Assembly (NCBI GenBank): GCA_902774025.1
Contig: CACYGY010000026.1
Coordinates: forward strand, 1-35,746
DNA length: 35,746 nt
Reading direction: 5' to 3'
DNA from: an uncultured Eubacteriales bacterium
Lineage (GTDB): Bacteria > Bacillota > Clostridia > Christensenellales > Aristaeellaceae
The position numbers and the translations under genes are program-made. Positions 6,899 to 13,790 of this stretch are shown here, piece by piece. Under the pieces are notes generated by a model. The model was not told the origin of the DNA. It searched no databases and was given only the letters and a program-made list of their open reading frames with translations. The number at the start of each line of letters is the position of its first letter. Within the stretch, counting starts at the first letter, position 1.

Positions 6899-7996
6899 AT
6901 GAAACGTTATCGGGTAGGAATCATTGGTGCAACGGGTATGGTGGGACAACGTTTTCTTTCCCTGCTTGACAGTCATCCCTGGTTTGACGTCTGCGTTCTG
7001 GCAGCGTCCAAAAGAAGTGCGGGGAAAACGTACCGTGAAGCTGTAGGCGACCACTGGGCTTTTTCCTGGCCGATCCCGCCACGTTTTGCGGACATGAAGG
7101 TTTGGGACGCCTCAGATCCCGGACAGTTCACCGACGCGGTGGATTTCGTTTTCTGCGCTGTGAATCTGCCCAGGGATGAGGTCCGTGTTCTTGAAGAGCA
7201 TCTGGCCGGATGTGAAATACCCGTGATTTCCAACAACAGCGCGTGCAGAGGCATTCCGGATGTGCCCATGATCATCCCCGAGCTCAACGCGGACCATGCC
7301 CGGGTCATTGAAAGCCAGAGAAAACGCCTTCACACCCGGAAGGGCTTCATCGCCGTCAAGCCCAACTGTTCCATTCAGAGTTATGTACCGGCTCTGACGC
7401 CCCTTCTGCCCTTCGGACTGAAAAAAATCAGTGTCTGCACCTATCAGGCCATTTCAGGAGCAGGGAAGACCTTTTCCACCTGGCCCGAAATGGAGGACAA
7501 TGTCATTCCCTTCATCTCCGGAGAGGATGAAAAGAGTGAAAAGGAACCCCTGAAAATCTGGGGCCATGTGGTGGAAGATGGCGGCCTGCTCCATATTGAG
7601 AACGCCCCGGAGCCTGTCATCTCTGCCCAGTGTCTGCGGGTCGCCTGCTCGGACGGCCACATGGCAGCCGTTTCCGTTTCTTTTGACCGGAAGCCTGAGA
7701 AGGCAGAGATTCTGGACAGGTGGAATCATTTCCAGACGCTCCCGCAGAAACTGGGGCTTCCCAGCGCGCCGGATCCCTTCCTCCAGTATTTCGAGGATCC
7801 ATCCAGGCCTCAGACCCGCCTCGACAGGGATTTCGGCAACGGATACGGCGTATCCATCGGCCGTCTTCGGGAGGACAGCATCCTGGACTGGAAATTCGTG
7901 TGCCTGAGCCACAACACCATTCGCGGAGCCGCCGGCGGCGGAATCCTCAGCGCTGAACTTCTCTGCAGTCTCGGTTACATTGATGCGAAAGGATGA
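6899..7996 (+). CDS. asd: Aspartate-semialdehyde dehydrogenase, fungal/archaeal type
   Basis: Reduces L-aspartyl-4-phosphate to L-aspartate-4-semialdehyde with NADPH, feeding lysine, diaminopimelate, threonine and methionine synthesis. The 365-residue protein has the nucleotide-binding loop GIIGATGMVGQRF (residues 7-19), the catalytic cysteine C157 in VKPNCSIQ, and the general-base histidine H254 in CSDGHMAAV. This pattern belongs to the branch first known from archaea and fungi, which also occurs in many Clostridia; its length exceeds the E. coli-like branch in the middle part. GGAGGG lies 9 bases before the ATG. It is the first gene of asd-dapA-dapB, with only 7 bases to dapA. Confidence 0.95.
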   Translation: MKRYRVGIIGATGMVGQRFLSLLDSHPWFDVCVLAASKRSAGKTYREAVGDHWAFSWPIPPRFADMKVWDASDPGQFTDAVDFVFCAVNLPRDEVRVLEEHLAGCEIPVISNNSACRGIPDVPMIIPELNADHARVIESQRKRLHTRKGFIAVKPNCSIQSYVPALTPLLPFGLKKISVCTYQAISGAGKTFSTWPEMEDNVIPFISGEDEKSEKEPLKIWGHVVEDGGLLHIENAPEPVISAQCLRVACSDGHMAAVSVSFDRKPEKAEILDRWNHFQTLPQKLGLPSAPDPFLQYFEDPSRPQTRLDRDFGNGYGVSIGRLREDSILDWKFVCLSHNTIRGAAGGGILSAELLCSLGYIDAKG

Positions 7997-8003
7997 TCGT
8001 TGA

Positions 8004-8888
8004 ATGAAGCCCCTTTTTGAAGGCTGCGGCACAGCCCTGGTGACCCCCTTCCGCAAGGGAGAGGTGGATTACCCGGCCCTTGACAGGCTGGTTGAAGAAC
8101 AGCTGGATCAGGGTGTTGATGCACTGATCGCCGTGGGAACCACAGGGGAGCCCGCCACCATGACATGGGAGGAGCATCTGAGCGTCATCCGCCGGGTGGT
8201 GGATATCGTCCGCCATCGGGTGCCCGTGATAGCAGGCACCGGTTCCAACTGTACCCGCGAGGCTGTGGATGCCGCCAGAGCCGCCAAGGAATTCGGCGCC
8301 GACGCGCAGCTGGTGGTCACACCCTATTACAACAAGACCAGTCAGCAGGGACTTGTGGCCCATTTCCATGCCGTGGCTGATGCCGCGACGCTTCCCGTCA
8401 TCGTCTACAATGTCCCCTCCCGTACCGGTCTGAATATCGGTCCGGAGTCTCTGAAGGAGATCTGTCATCATCCCAGCGTCATCGGCGTGAAGGAAGCTTC
8501 CAGCGATGTCGCTCAGAGTCTGGAAAAGCTCCGCCTTGTGGGAGATAACGCTGCTTTCTATTCCGGAAATGATGATCTTGTGGTCCCGCTGATGGCCTGC
8601 GGGTTCAGAGGGGTCATCTCCGTGATTTCCAACGTGCTTCCGGCGGAGACGGCCCGGATGACGCATCTGGCTCTTCGGGGAGAATTACAGAATGCCGCTG
8701 AGATTCAGCTGCGTCTGCTCCCCATGATCAACGCGCTGTTCTGTGAAACCAGCCCGATTCCCGTCAAGGCGGCCATGGCCGCTCTGGGCAGACTGGAGAA
8801 TGAACTGCGCCTTCCTCTGGTTCCCATGCAGGAAAAAAACCGGCAGAAAATGCTTGAAATCATGCGCAAACTGGGGCTGGAGGTCTGA
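8004..8888 (+). CDS. dapA: 4-hydroxy-tetrahydrodipicolinate synthase
   Basis: Condenses pyruvate with aspartate semialdehyde, the committed step of diaminopimelate and lysine synthesis. The 294-residue TIM-barrel protein has the catalytic residues of the family: T46-T47 in GTTGEP, Y135 in YNVPSRTG with R140, and the Schiff-base lysine K163 in GVKEASSD. The start is chosen at the ATG before KPLFEGCGTALVTPF, the usual N-terminus. It lies 7 bases after asd and 3 bases before dapB, so the three genes form one transcript. No lysine riboswitch is visible before the operon. Confidence 0.97.
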   Translation: MKPLFEGCGTALVTPFRKGEVDYPALDRLVEEQLDQGVDALIAVGTTGEPATMTWEEHLSVIRRVVDIVRHRVPVIAGTGSNCTREAVDAARAAKEFGADAQLVVTPYYNKTSQQGLVAHFHAVADAATLPVIVYNVPSRTGLNIGPESLKEICHHPSVIGVKEASSDVAQSLEKLRLVGDNAAFYSGNDDLVVPLMACGFRGVISVISNVLPAETARMTHLALRGELQNAAEIQLRLLPMINALFCETSPIPVKAAMAALGRLENELRLPLVPMQEKNRQKMLEIMRKLGLEV

Positions 8889-8891
8889 ATC

Positions 8892-9659
8892 ATGGAACTG
8901 ATAATCTGCGGAGCCCTGGGACACATGGGCATGGCAGTTGCCCACTGTGCCCGGCGCCATGACGTGCATATCCAGTGCGGCATTGACAGGAAGGCCGGGA
9001 AAGAAGATGCGGTGGGGGATTATCCGGTTTACCCGGACTTTGATTCCTGTCATGAAGAGGCGGACTGTCTGATCGACTTTTCGTCCAGAGAGGCTCTCGC
9101 TCCGCTTCTTGCCTTTGCTCTGAAACGTCGTCTGCCCTGCGTTCTCTGTTCCACCGGCTATACACAGGAAGACCTGGCTGCCATTCAGGAAGCATCACGA
9201 CTCATTCCCGTTTTTCGTTCCTCCAACATGTCCCTGGGTGGCTCCCTGCTGAGTTTGTTGGTGGAAAAAGCCGCCTCCGTTCTGGACGCGTCCTTTGATG
9301 TGGAAATTGTGGAAGCTCATCACAGACGGAAGAAGGACGCCCCCAGCGGAACGGCCATCATGCTCCGGGACGCCGTGAACAGAGGCAGGGGCACGGTCTG
9401 CGCGACCAGGCACGGTAGGGAAGGAAACGGTCTGACCCGTCCCGCCGGTGAAATCGGCATGCACGCCCTGAGAGGTGGTACCGTAACAGGGGAACATCAG
9501 GTTTATTTTCTGGGCGATATGGAACGTCTCGTACTGTCCCACACTGCCGAGGACCGAAGTGTTTTCGCTGACGGTGCGCTTCGGGCCTCGGAATACCTGA
9601 TAACCTGTCAGGCTGGTATGTACAGTATGCGGGATCTGCTTTCCTCGCTCCTGAACTGA
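8892..9659 (+). CDS. dapB: 4-hydroxy-tetrahydrodipicolinate reductase
   Basis: Reduces the DapA product to tetrahydrodipicolinate with NAD(P)H. The 255-residue product has the dinucleotide loop CGALGHMG (residues 6-13), the DFSS motif near residue 62, and the catalytic signature EAHHRRKKDAPSGTA (residues 141-155) with the proton-donor histidine pair H143-H144. GGAGGT lies inside the end of dapA and the genes are three bases apart. It is the last gene of the operon. No clear terminator follows; the next transcript starts almost at once with the folT leader. Confidence 0.96.
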   Translation: MELIICGALGHMGMAVAHCARRHDVHIQCGIDRKAGKEDAVGDYPVYPDFDSCHEEADCLIDFSSREALAPLLAFALKRRLPCVLCSTGYTQEDLAAIQEASRLIPVFRSSNMSLGGSLLSLLVEKAASVLDASFDVEIVEAHHRRKKDAPSGTAIMLRDAVNRGRGTVCATRHGREGNGLTRPAGEIGMHALRGGTVTGEHQVYFLGDMERLVLSHTAEDRSVFADGALRASEYLITCQAGMYSMRDLLSSLLN

Positions 9660-9666
9660 ACATAGT

Positions 9667-9672
9667 TACAAT
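9667..9672 (+). promoter_or_regulatory. Candidate -10 box for the folT transcript
   Basis: TACAAT lies about 11 bases before the first paired base of the riboswitch, the right distance for a start site near 9679. The -35 region (around 9644-9649) is a poor match, so confidence is limited. Read-through from dapB is an alternative. Confidence 0.4.
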
Positions 9673-9682
9673 TCAATCGGAT

Positions 9683-9790
9683 CTGCAAAGGCAGAGTAGC
9701 TGACGACATGTGAAGGCCATATGGACGGGGAGTTGCCATATGGGGAAGTGTTACGCGCAGTGTCGTCACGCGCATCCCGCTGCTGATTTG
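9683..9790 (+). ncRNA. Tetrahydrofolate (THF) riboswitch
   Basis: The leader matches the THF aptamer in layout and key bases. GCAG-AGTAG at 9691-9699 carries the conserved AGAGUAG strand. CATCCCGCTGC at 9773-9783 closes the P1 helix by GCAG/CTGC. TGACGACA (9701-9708) pairs perfectly with TGTCGTCA (9761-9768), and two CCATATGG copies (9717-9724, 9736-9743) pair with each other to form the hairpin arm. It sits directly before a folate-type S-component gene, the classic location. Downstream, GGCCTC (9794-9799) can pair with GAGGTC (9829-9834) over the folT ribosome site, which suggests control at translation initiation. A covariance-model search would settle the family. Confidence 0.8.
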
Positions 9791-9837
9791 TCTGGCCTCT
9801 GTGGATCTATGTGACGGTGACATCTGAGGAGGTCAAC

Positions 9838-10872
9838 ATGCAGAACAAGGCAGAACAGGACCTTTCGGTTATATCCCGTACTTACTGGAAGATGGCTCTT
9901 CTTGAGTTCCGTTCTCCCAGAGTCAGGATCTTTGCGGCCATCTTCATCGCCCTGCGGATCGTTCTGAAATCCGTTGCGATCCCCATCGGACCGGATGTAA
10001 AGATCAATATCGGCTTTTTCATCAACGCATACGGCTCCATGGTCTACGGTCCCGTGGTCGCACTGCTGGGCGCCGCTGTCTCGGACACACTGGGATGGCT
10101 GCTGTTTCCCTCCGGCCCGTACTTTTTCCCCTTCATTTTCACGGAAATGGCGGGATCGCTCATCTTCGCCCTCTTTCTGTACAGACGGACGATCACGGCG
10201 CGCAATGTCATCCTCTCCAGATTCTGTATTGATTTTTTCGTCAACATCGTTATGAATACGCCCATTATGTGGCTGTATTATCAGATGGTCCTGGGAAAAA
10301 GCTATGCGATCTTTGACGCCCTCCGGGTTATCAAGAATCTGGTCATGTTCCCTATTGAGTCCGTGCTCCTGATCCTGTTCCTCCGCATGGTCATCCCGGC
10401 CACCGCCCGCTTCGGCCTCCTGAATCCCGACATTAACGGCCTGCAGATGAACCGCAGGGCCATCACCGGACTGGTCTGCCTGTTTCTTTTCGGGGCATGC
10501 ACAACCGGCGGTTATCTGATCTATGACTATAATACCCGTTCTTTCAGCGCGGGCTATACTCAGCAGGAGCGTCTGGAGAGAAATCAGCTCATGGCCTCTC
10601 TCCTGGGATGCGGTCCGGACCAGGTCTGTATCGTTGAAAAAGCCACATCCCGCGTTTTTGATCCCCAGATGGTCTACACGGTAGCCGTCTATCAGGTCAA
10701 TGAGGATGTTCTTAAACAGAAGCAGGAAGAGGATGCGTCCTATACACTGACGAGGTTGCAAAACTATTCCAGGTCCAAGGCGGCCGCCGATGATACCCTC
10801 ACGCGAACCGGTACCGCCGAAATCATCCTGAACAAACACAATGATGAACTGATTTCCATCCGGTATCCATAA
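9838..10872 (+). CDS. folT: Folate-family ECF transporter S-component with an extra C-terminal extracytoplasmic part
   Basis: Substrate-binding membrane subunit of an energy-coupling-factor importer, predicted to bind folates. The start is the ATG at 9838, six bases after GAGGAGG; an upstream in-frame GTG (9811) has no ribosome site. Residues 1 to about 195 form a six-helix S-component core (for example RIFAAIFIALRIVLKS, KINIGFFINAYGSMVYGP and FPFIFTEMAGSLIFALFL). Unlike ordinary FolT (about 170-200 residues), it continues with a seventh membrane segment (about 208-227, ITGLVCLFLFGACTTGGYLI) and about 115 polar residues to a total of 344. The THF-type riboswitch upstream supports folate. The energising module EcfA1/A2/T is encoded at 20230-22731. 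Confidence 0.85.
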   Translation: MQNKAEQDLSVISRTYWKMALLEFRSPRVRIFAAIFIALRIVLKSVAIPIGPDVKINIGFFINAYGSMVYGPVVALLGAAVSDTLGWLLFPSGPYFFPFIFTEMAGSLIFALFLYRRTITARNVILSRFCIDFFVNIVMNTPIMWLYYQMVLGKSYAIFDALRVIKNLVMFPIESVLLILFLRMVIPATARFGLLNPDINGLQMNRRAITGLVCLFLFGACTTGGYLIYDYNTRSFSAGYTQQERLERNQLMASLLGCGPDQVCIVEKATSRVFDPQMVYTVAVYQVNEDVLKQKQEEDASYTLTRLQNYSRSKAAADDTLTRTGTAEIILNKHNDELISIRYP

Positions 10873-10879
10873 TCCCGAA

Positions 10880-10911
10880 AAAAGAACGGTCTCAGGCGAG
10901 ACCGTTCTTTT
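10880..10911. terminator. Bidirectional terminator between folT and the secreted-protein gene
   Basis: A 14-bp stem (10880-10893 with 10898-10911; AAAAGAACGGTCTC and complement) with an AGGC loop. The A-rich left flank gives a T-tract on the minus strand and the arm ends in TTTT on the plus strand, so it suits both convergent genes. Confidence 0.85.
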
Positions 10912-10913
10912 GG

Positions 10914-12485
10914 TCAGTTTTCCACAAAAAGCAGTTCGAAGCACGGGTAGTAAGTCGTTCCCTGATTCTCGTCCAGGATCTCGTAATTTCCCAGCAGGCG
11001 CCCGTAAATCCGGTACTGGCTGCCCACTTCAAAGCCCGGATCATGATCGGATGTAACCACCACATAATTCTTATACCCGCTCTTGGTGGTCTGCATGGCC
11101 ATGAAGACGACCCATTCATCATTTGTCTGAGTGACCTGAGCAACATAAAGCGGGTAGGTCATGACACGGCCCACATAGTTTTTCAGCTTGGCTGTGAGAT
11201 TGGCATAAGCCGGTTTGATGGCAGATGCCTTGATGCGGGCGATTCTTTCCTCCTCCGACATGACTCTTCTGGCGGTCCATCTGTATCTCCGCTCATCATA
11301 CCCTTTTTTCTGGAATGTCAGGGTAACGGTGTAATCTCCCTCCATGGAGGTATCCAGTTTGAAGGAAAAAGCGCCGGAATTGTTGGTGCGGACCTGCTTG
11401 TCCATCGTCAGGCTTCCCGTGACAATGCACTGAATGGTCGTCTGTTTGTCCGTTGTCCCGGAGAGTACAAACTGGTCGGATGCGAATACCTCCGGAACCG
11501 CCGTCTGCAGATTGACAGGCAGCAGGGTCTGTTTGTAATTGGTGCTGTTGAAGACAGTTTCACCCACGGTTTGCCCGTTGTCCAGATAGGTGAGGGTCAT
11601 GAGCCACACGCCTTCTTCCGGCAGCGTCACTGCGAAGGAGAAGGCACCCTTTTTCGTGGCATCCGTTTCCAGATGCAGGGGACTGGAACCAGACATACGC
11701 ATCAGGGTGGCTATGATGTGCAGATTCGGATTACAGGTTCCCTTCACTGTAAACTTCCCGGTATTTGATTCGGCGGGAGGTTCCTGCGAAAAGACAGCGG
11801 TGAGGGATACACTACTGGCCGCAGATGTACCGGATGTGCCCGCAACTCCTGACTCACCTTTTACAAGAACTCTTGTAAAATGCCATGTGTCCATCAGCTT
11901 GTTCAGAGCTCTCAGATCGGCGTTCTTCAGTGCCCTGCCATAAACCTTGTAATCCACGGTAATGGTATAGCCATTCCGGACCGCCCGCCGGGCAAACCCC
12001 CGGTAAACGGTATCACCTACAGTCCGTTTGTATTTGAGCATCAGAAAACGCCCGTACTGTGTCGTTTTCTTCCATTCCGCCGAATCGAAGTTATACCCTT
12101 CACCGCCGTACAGCGTGCCTTTCAGGTGACCCGTCCGGTATTTTGACCGGATCTCCGGTGTCTGAGCATCCAGATCAAAGTAGGTGTCTGATGTTTCATC
12201 ATGAACCGCCGTGAACTCCATGCACGCATCATTGGCGGTGGACCAGGCCTGCGCCAGAACACCCCGCGCATCCCAGTCCGACAGAAGGGACTCGTTTGTC
12301 ATGCCCCTCGCGGACATCCACTCCTGATGCTGATCCAGATTTTCCCGTGTCAAAAGGATGTAACTGGAATCATCCAGTGTACACTGAGCATAGATGGATT
12401 CAAAGTTCAGCACGGTATCGGCCAGAGCAGGCACGGCGAGAAGAAGAACCGCGGCCATGAGCAGCGTCATCAGTAACTTACGCAA
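10914..12485 (-). CDS. Secreted protein of unknown function with two Ig-like repeats
   Basis: I do not recognise a named family for this 523-residue protein. The likely start is TTG at 12485, seven bases after GGAAGG; an upstream in-frame TTG (12509) lacks a ribosome site. Residues 1 to about 23 are a type I signal peptide (LRKLLMTLLMAAVLLLAVPALA|D). An N-terminal domain (about 24-215) follows. Next is a serine/threonine-rich linker, then two tandem beta repeats: FTVKGTCNPNLHI...GAFSFAVTLPEEGVW and FVLSGTTDKQTTI...GAFSFKLDTSMEGDY. A C-terminal domain (about 410-523) resembles an OB-like barrel in strand pattern. No cell-wall anchor motif is seen. It probably acts outside the cell or at its surface. 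It is cotranscribed with the DUF951 gene. Confidence 0.75.
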   Translation of the reverse strand: MRKLLMTLLMAAVLLLAVPALADTVLNFESIYAQCTLDDSSYILLTRENLDQHQEWMSARGMTNESLLSDWDARGVLAQAWSTANDACMEFTAVHDETSDTYFDLDAQTPEIRSKYRTGHLKGTLYGGEGYNFDSAEWKKTTQYGRFLMLKYKRTVGDTVYRGFARRAVRNGYTITVDYKVYGRALKNADLRALNKLMDTWHFTRVLVKGESGVAGTSGTSAASSVSLTAVFSQEPPAESNTGKFTVKGTCNPNLHIIATLMRMSGSSPLHLETDATKKGAFSFAVTLPEEGVWLMTLTYLDNGQTVGETVFNSTNYKQTLLPVNLQTAVPEVFASDQFVLSGTTDKQTTIQCIVTGSLTMDKQVRTNNSGAFSFKLDTSMEGDYTVTLTFQKKGYDERRYRWTARRVMSEEERIARIKASAIKPAYANLTAKLKNYVGRVMTYPLYVAQVTQTNDEWVVFMAMQTTKSGYKNYVVVTSDHDPGFEVGSQYRIYGRLLGNYEILDENQGTTYYPCFELLFVEN

Positions 12486-12516
12486 TGTAACACCTTCCTT
12501 TACATCCAATCCGGGT

Positions 12517-12744
12517 TCATGGCAGATAACGCGACATATCCACGGGTTCCGGCTCCGGCCCCTGTGAAAGGGTCTTTTTCCTTCTTTTCAGGAACGCATC
12601 CCGGTCCATCATCACAATATGGTCGCAGCCCGAACAGCGAATCTTGATGTCCGCGCCCGTCCGGATCACCGTCCATTGATCCGATCCGCAGGGGTGTTTC
12701 TTCCGGGTTTGGATCACATCCCCGATTCGTATTTCCTCCACCAT
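12517..12744 (-). CDS. DUF951 family protein (YyzM-like)
   Basis: Small 75-residue protein matching the DUF951 family of Bacillota: IGDVIQTRKKHPCGSDQW, then VIRTGADIKIRCSGCDHIVMM, then DRDAFLKRRKKTL. The HPCG and CSGC cysteine pairs suggest a metal-binding site or a small beta-barrel. Its function is not established. The ATG is followed by VEEIRIGD, the usual N-terminus. It is the first gene of a minus-strand pair with the secreted protein and diverges from murI. Confidence 0.88.
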   Translation of the reverse strand: MVEEIRIGDVIQTRKKHPCGSDQWTVIRTGADIKIRCSGCDHIVMMDRDAFLKRRKKTLSQGPEPEPVDMSRYLP

Positions 12745-12786
12745 GGCAGACAGACCCTCCGTTCTATTCCCGACTGTAACGGTGCC

Positions 12787-12814
12787 ATTATATCACATTC
12801 ATCAAGCCCTTCAA
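12787..12814 (-). promoter_or_regulatory. Promoter for the DUF951 gene
   Basis: On the minus strand TTGAAG (12814-12809), a 16-base spacer and a perfect TATAAT (12792-12787) with an extended TG. Divergent from the murI promoter. Confidence 0.65.
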
Positions 12815-12843
12815 ATCTGCAGATGCAAAGATTCGTCCGGATG

Positions 12844-12852
12844 TGCTATACT
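12844..12852 (+). promoter_or_regulatory. Extended -10 promoter for murI
   Basis: TGCTATACT (12844-12852) is an extended -10 about 33 bases before the murI start codon. The -35 position holds only a weak match (TGCAAA, 12824-12829). Confidence 0.55.
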
Positions 12853-12885
12853 GGACTTCCCATCAGGAAGGGGATGATTCAGAAC

Positions 12886-13668
12886 ATGTTCTTTCAGCCG
12901 ATCGGGGTGTTTGACAGCGGGATAGGGGGAATCAGCGTACTGGACAGTCTGGTCCGGACGATGCCGCACTAATCGTTTCTGTACTACGGCGATAAGCTGC
13001 ACGCACCCTACGGAACCCGGTCCAGGGAATCCATTCTGGACTGCTGCAATCTTGTCATGGATTATCTCATGTCCCGTCACGTCAAAGCAGTGGTGATCGC
13101 CTGCAATACCGCTTCCTCCGTCGCCGCAGCCCATCTGAGGGAAACGCTGAAGCTCCCCATCATCGCCATGGAACCCGCCCTGAAACCGGCTGCTCTCCTG
13201 CGGCAGAAGGGCCGGATTCTGGTTCTGGCCACTCCCGTCACACTCCATCTGGAAAAATTCGAAAAACTGTATCAGCAATGGGGAGAAGGTGCTGTCCGCG
13301 TACCCTGCCCGGGGCTGATGGAGATGGTTGAACGTGAGGATTTTACTGCCGCCCGGTCTTTTCTTCTGGATAAGCTCAGCCCCTGGATGTCCGAGACAAT
13401 AGACGCTGTCGTTCTGGGCTGCACCCATTACGTTTTCCTCCGGGATCTTCTCCGGACCCTGCTGGATGATCATACGGCGATCATCGACGGCAACGAGGGG
13501 ACCGCCCGGCAGACCCGCAGGGTCATGGAGAACCTTCACATCCTTCGTTCAGAGGGCCCTGGAGAAGTGGAACTTCACACAAGCGGCGATCCGGACACCA
13601 TATTGCCGGTCATGCGGCGTCTGCTGGAAAGGATGGGACATGCTACCCTGTCCGGTTCGGTCATATGA
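12886..13668 (+). pseudogene. murI: Glutamate racemase gene interrupted by an in-frame TAA
   Basis: MurI converts L- to D-glutamate for peptidoglycan. Translation from the ATG at 12886 gives MFFQPIGVFDSGIGGISVLD and continues to MPH, then meets TAA (12970-12972) at codon 29. The same frame resumes with SFLYYGDKLHAPYGT and runs intact to 13668. Without the stop, the protein would be of normal length (260 residues) with all catalytic parts: D10-S11, C73 in VIACNTASS, and C179/H181 in VLGCTHY. The only later ATG (13057) would drop the FDSGIGG and APYG motifs, so that product should be inactive. AGGAAGGGG lies upstream; ATG 12874 is an alternative in-frame start. The cause may be a real nonsense mutation, read-through, or a sequencing or assembly error. 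Confidence 0.85.
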
Positions 13669-13686
13669 GGAGATTTGGAAACAGTC

Positions 13687-13715
13687 TTTTCTTTTGGGCG
13701 CCTTTCCTGTATAAT
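13687..13715 (+). promoter_or_regulatory. Promoter for the EF-G-like gene
   Basis: A perfect TATAAT (13710-13715) follows a weak -35 (TTTTCT, 13687-13692) at 17 bases. It gives a leader of about 70 bases ending in a strong AAGGAGG ribosome site. Confidence 0.55.
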
Positions 13716-13790
13716 AGCACACAGGCAGGCATGAGATGCATATTTTTCATCTGATGTACTTTATCATCTGTTGAATAAGGAGGACTTCCA

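Noticed and set aside
9766..10944. Long minus-strand open frame opposite folT
   Set aside because: It is a shadow of the folT coding frame and terminator, has no ribosome site, and has low-complexity composition.
12970..12972. Genome-wide stop codon recoding of TAA, or selenocysteine-type recoding, to explain murI
   Set aside because: TAA ends other genes in the window normally, and selenocysteine uses TGA; only this gene is affected.
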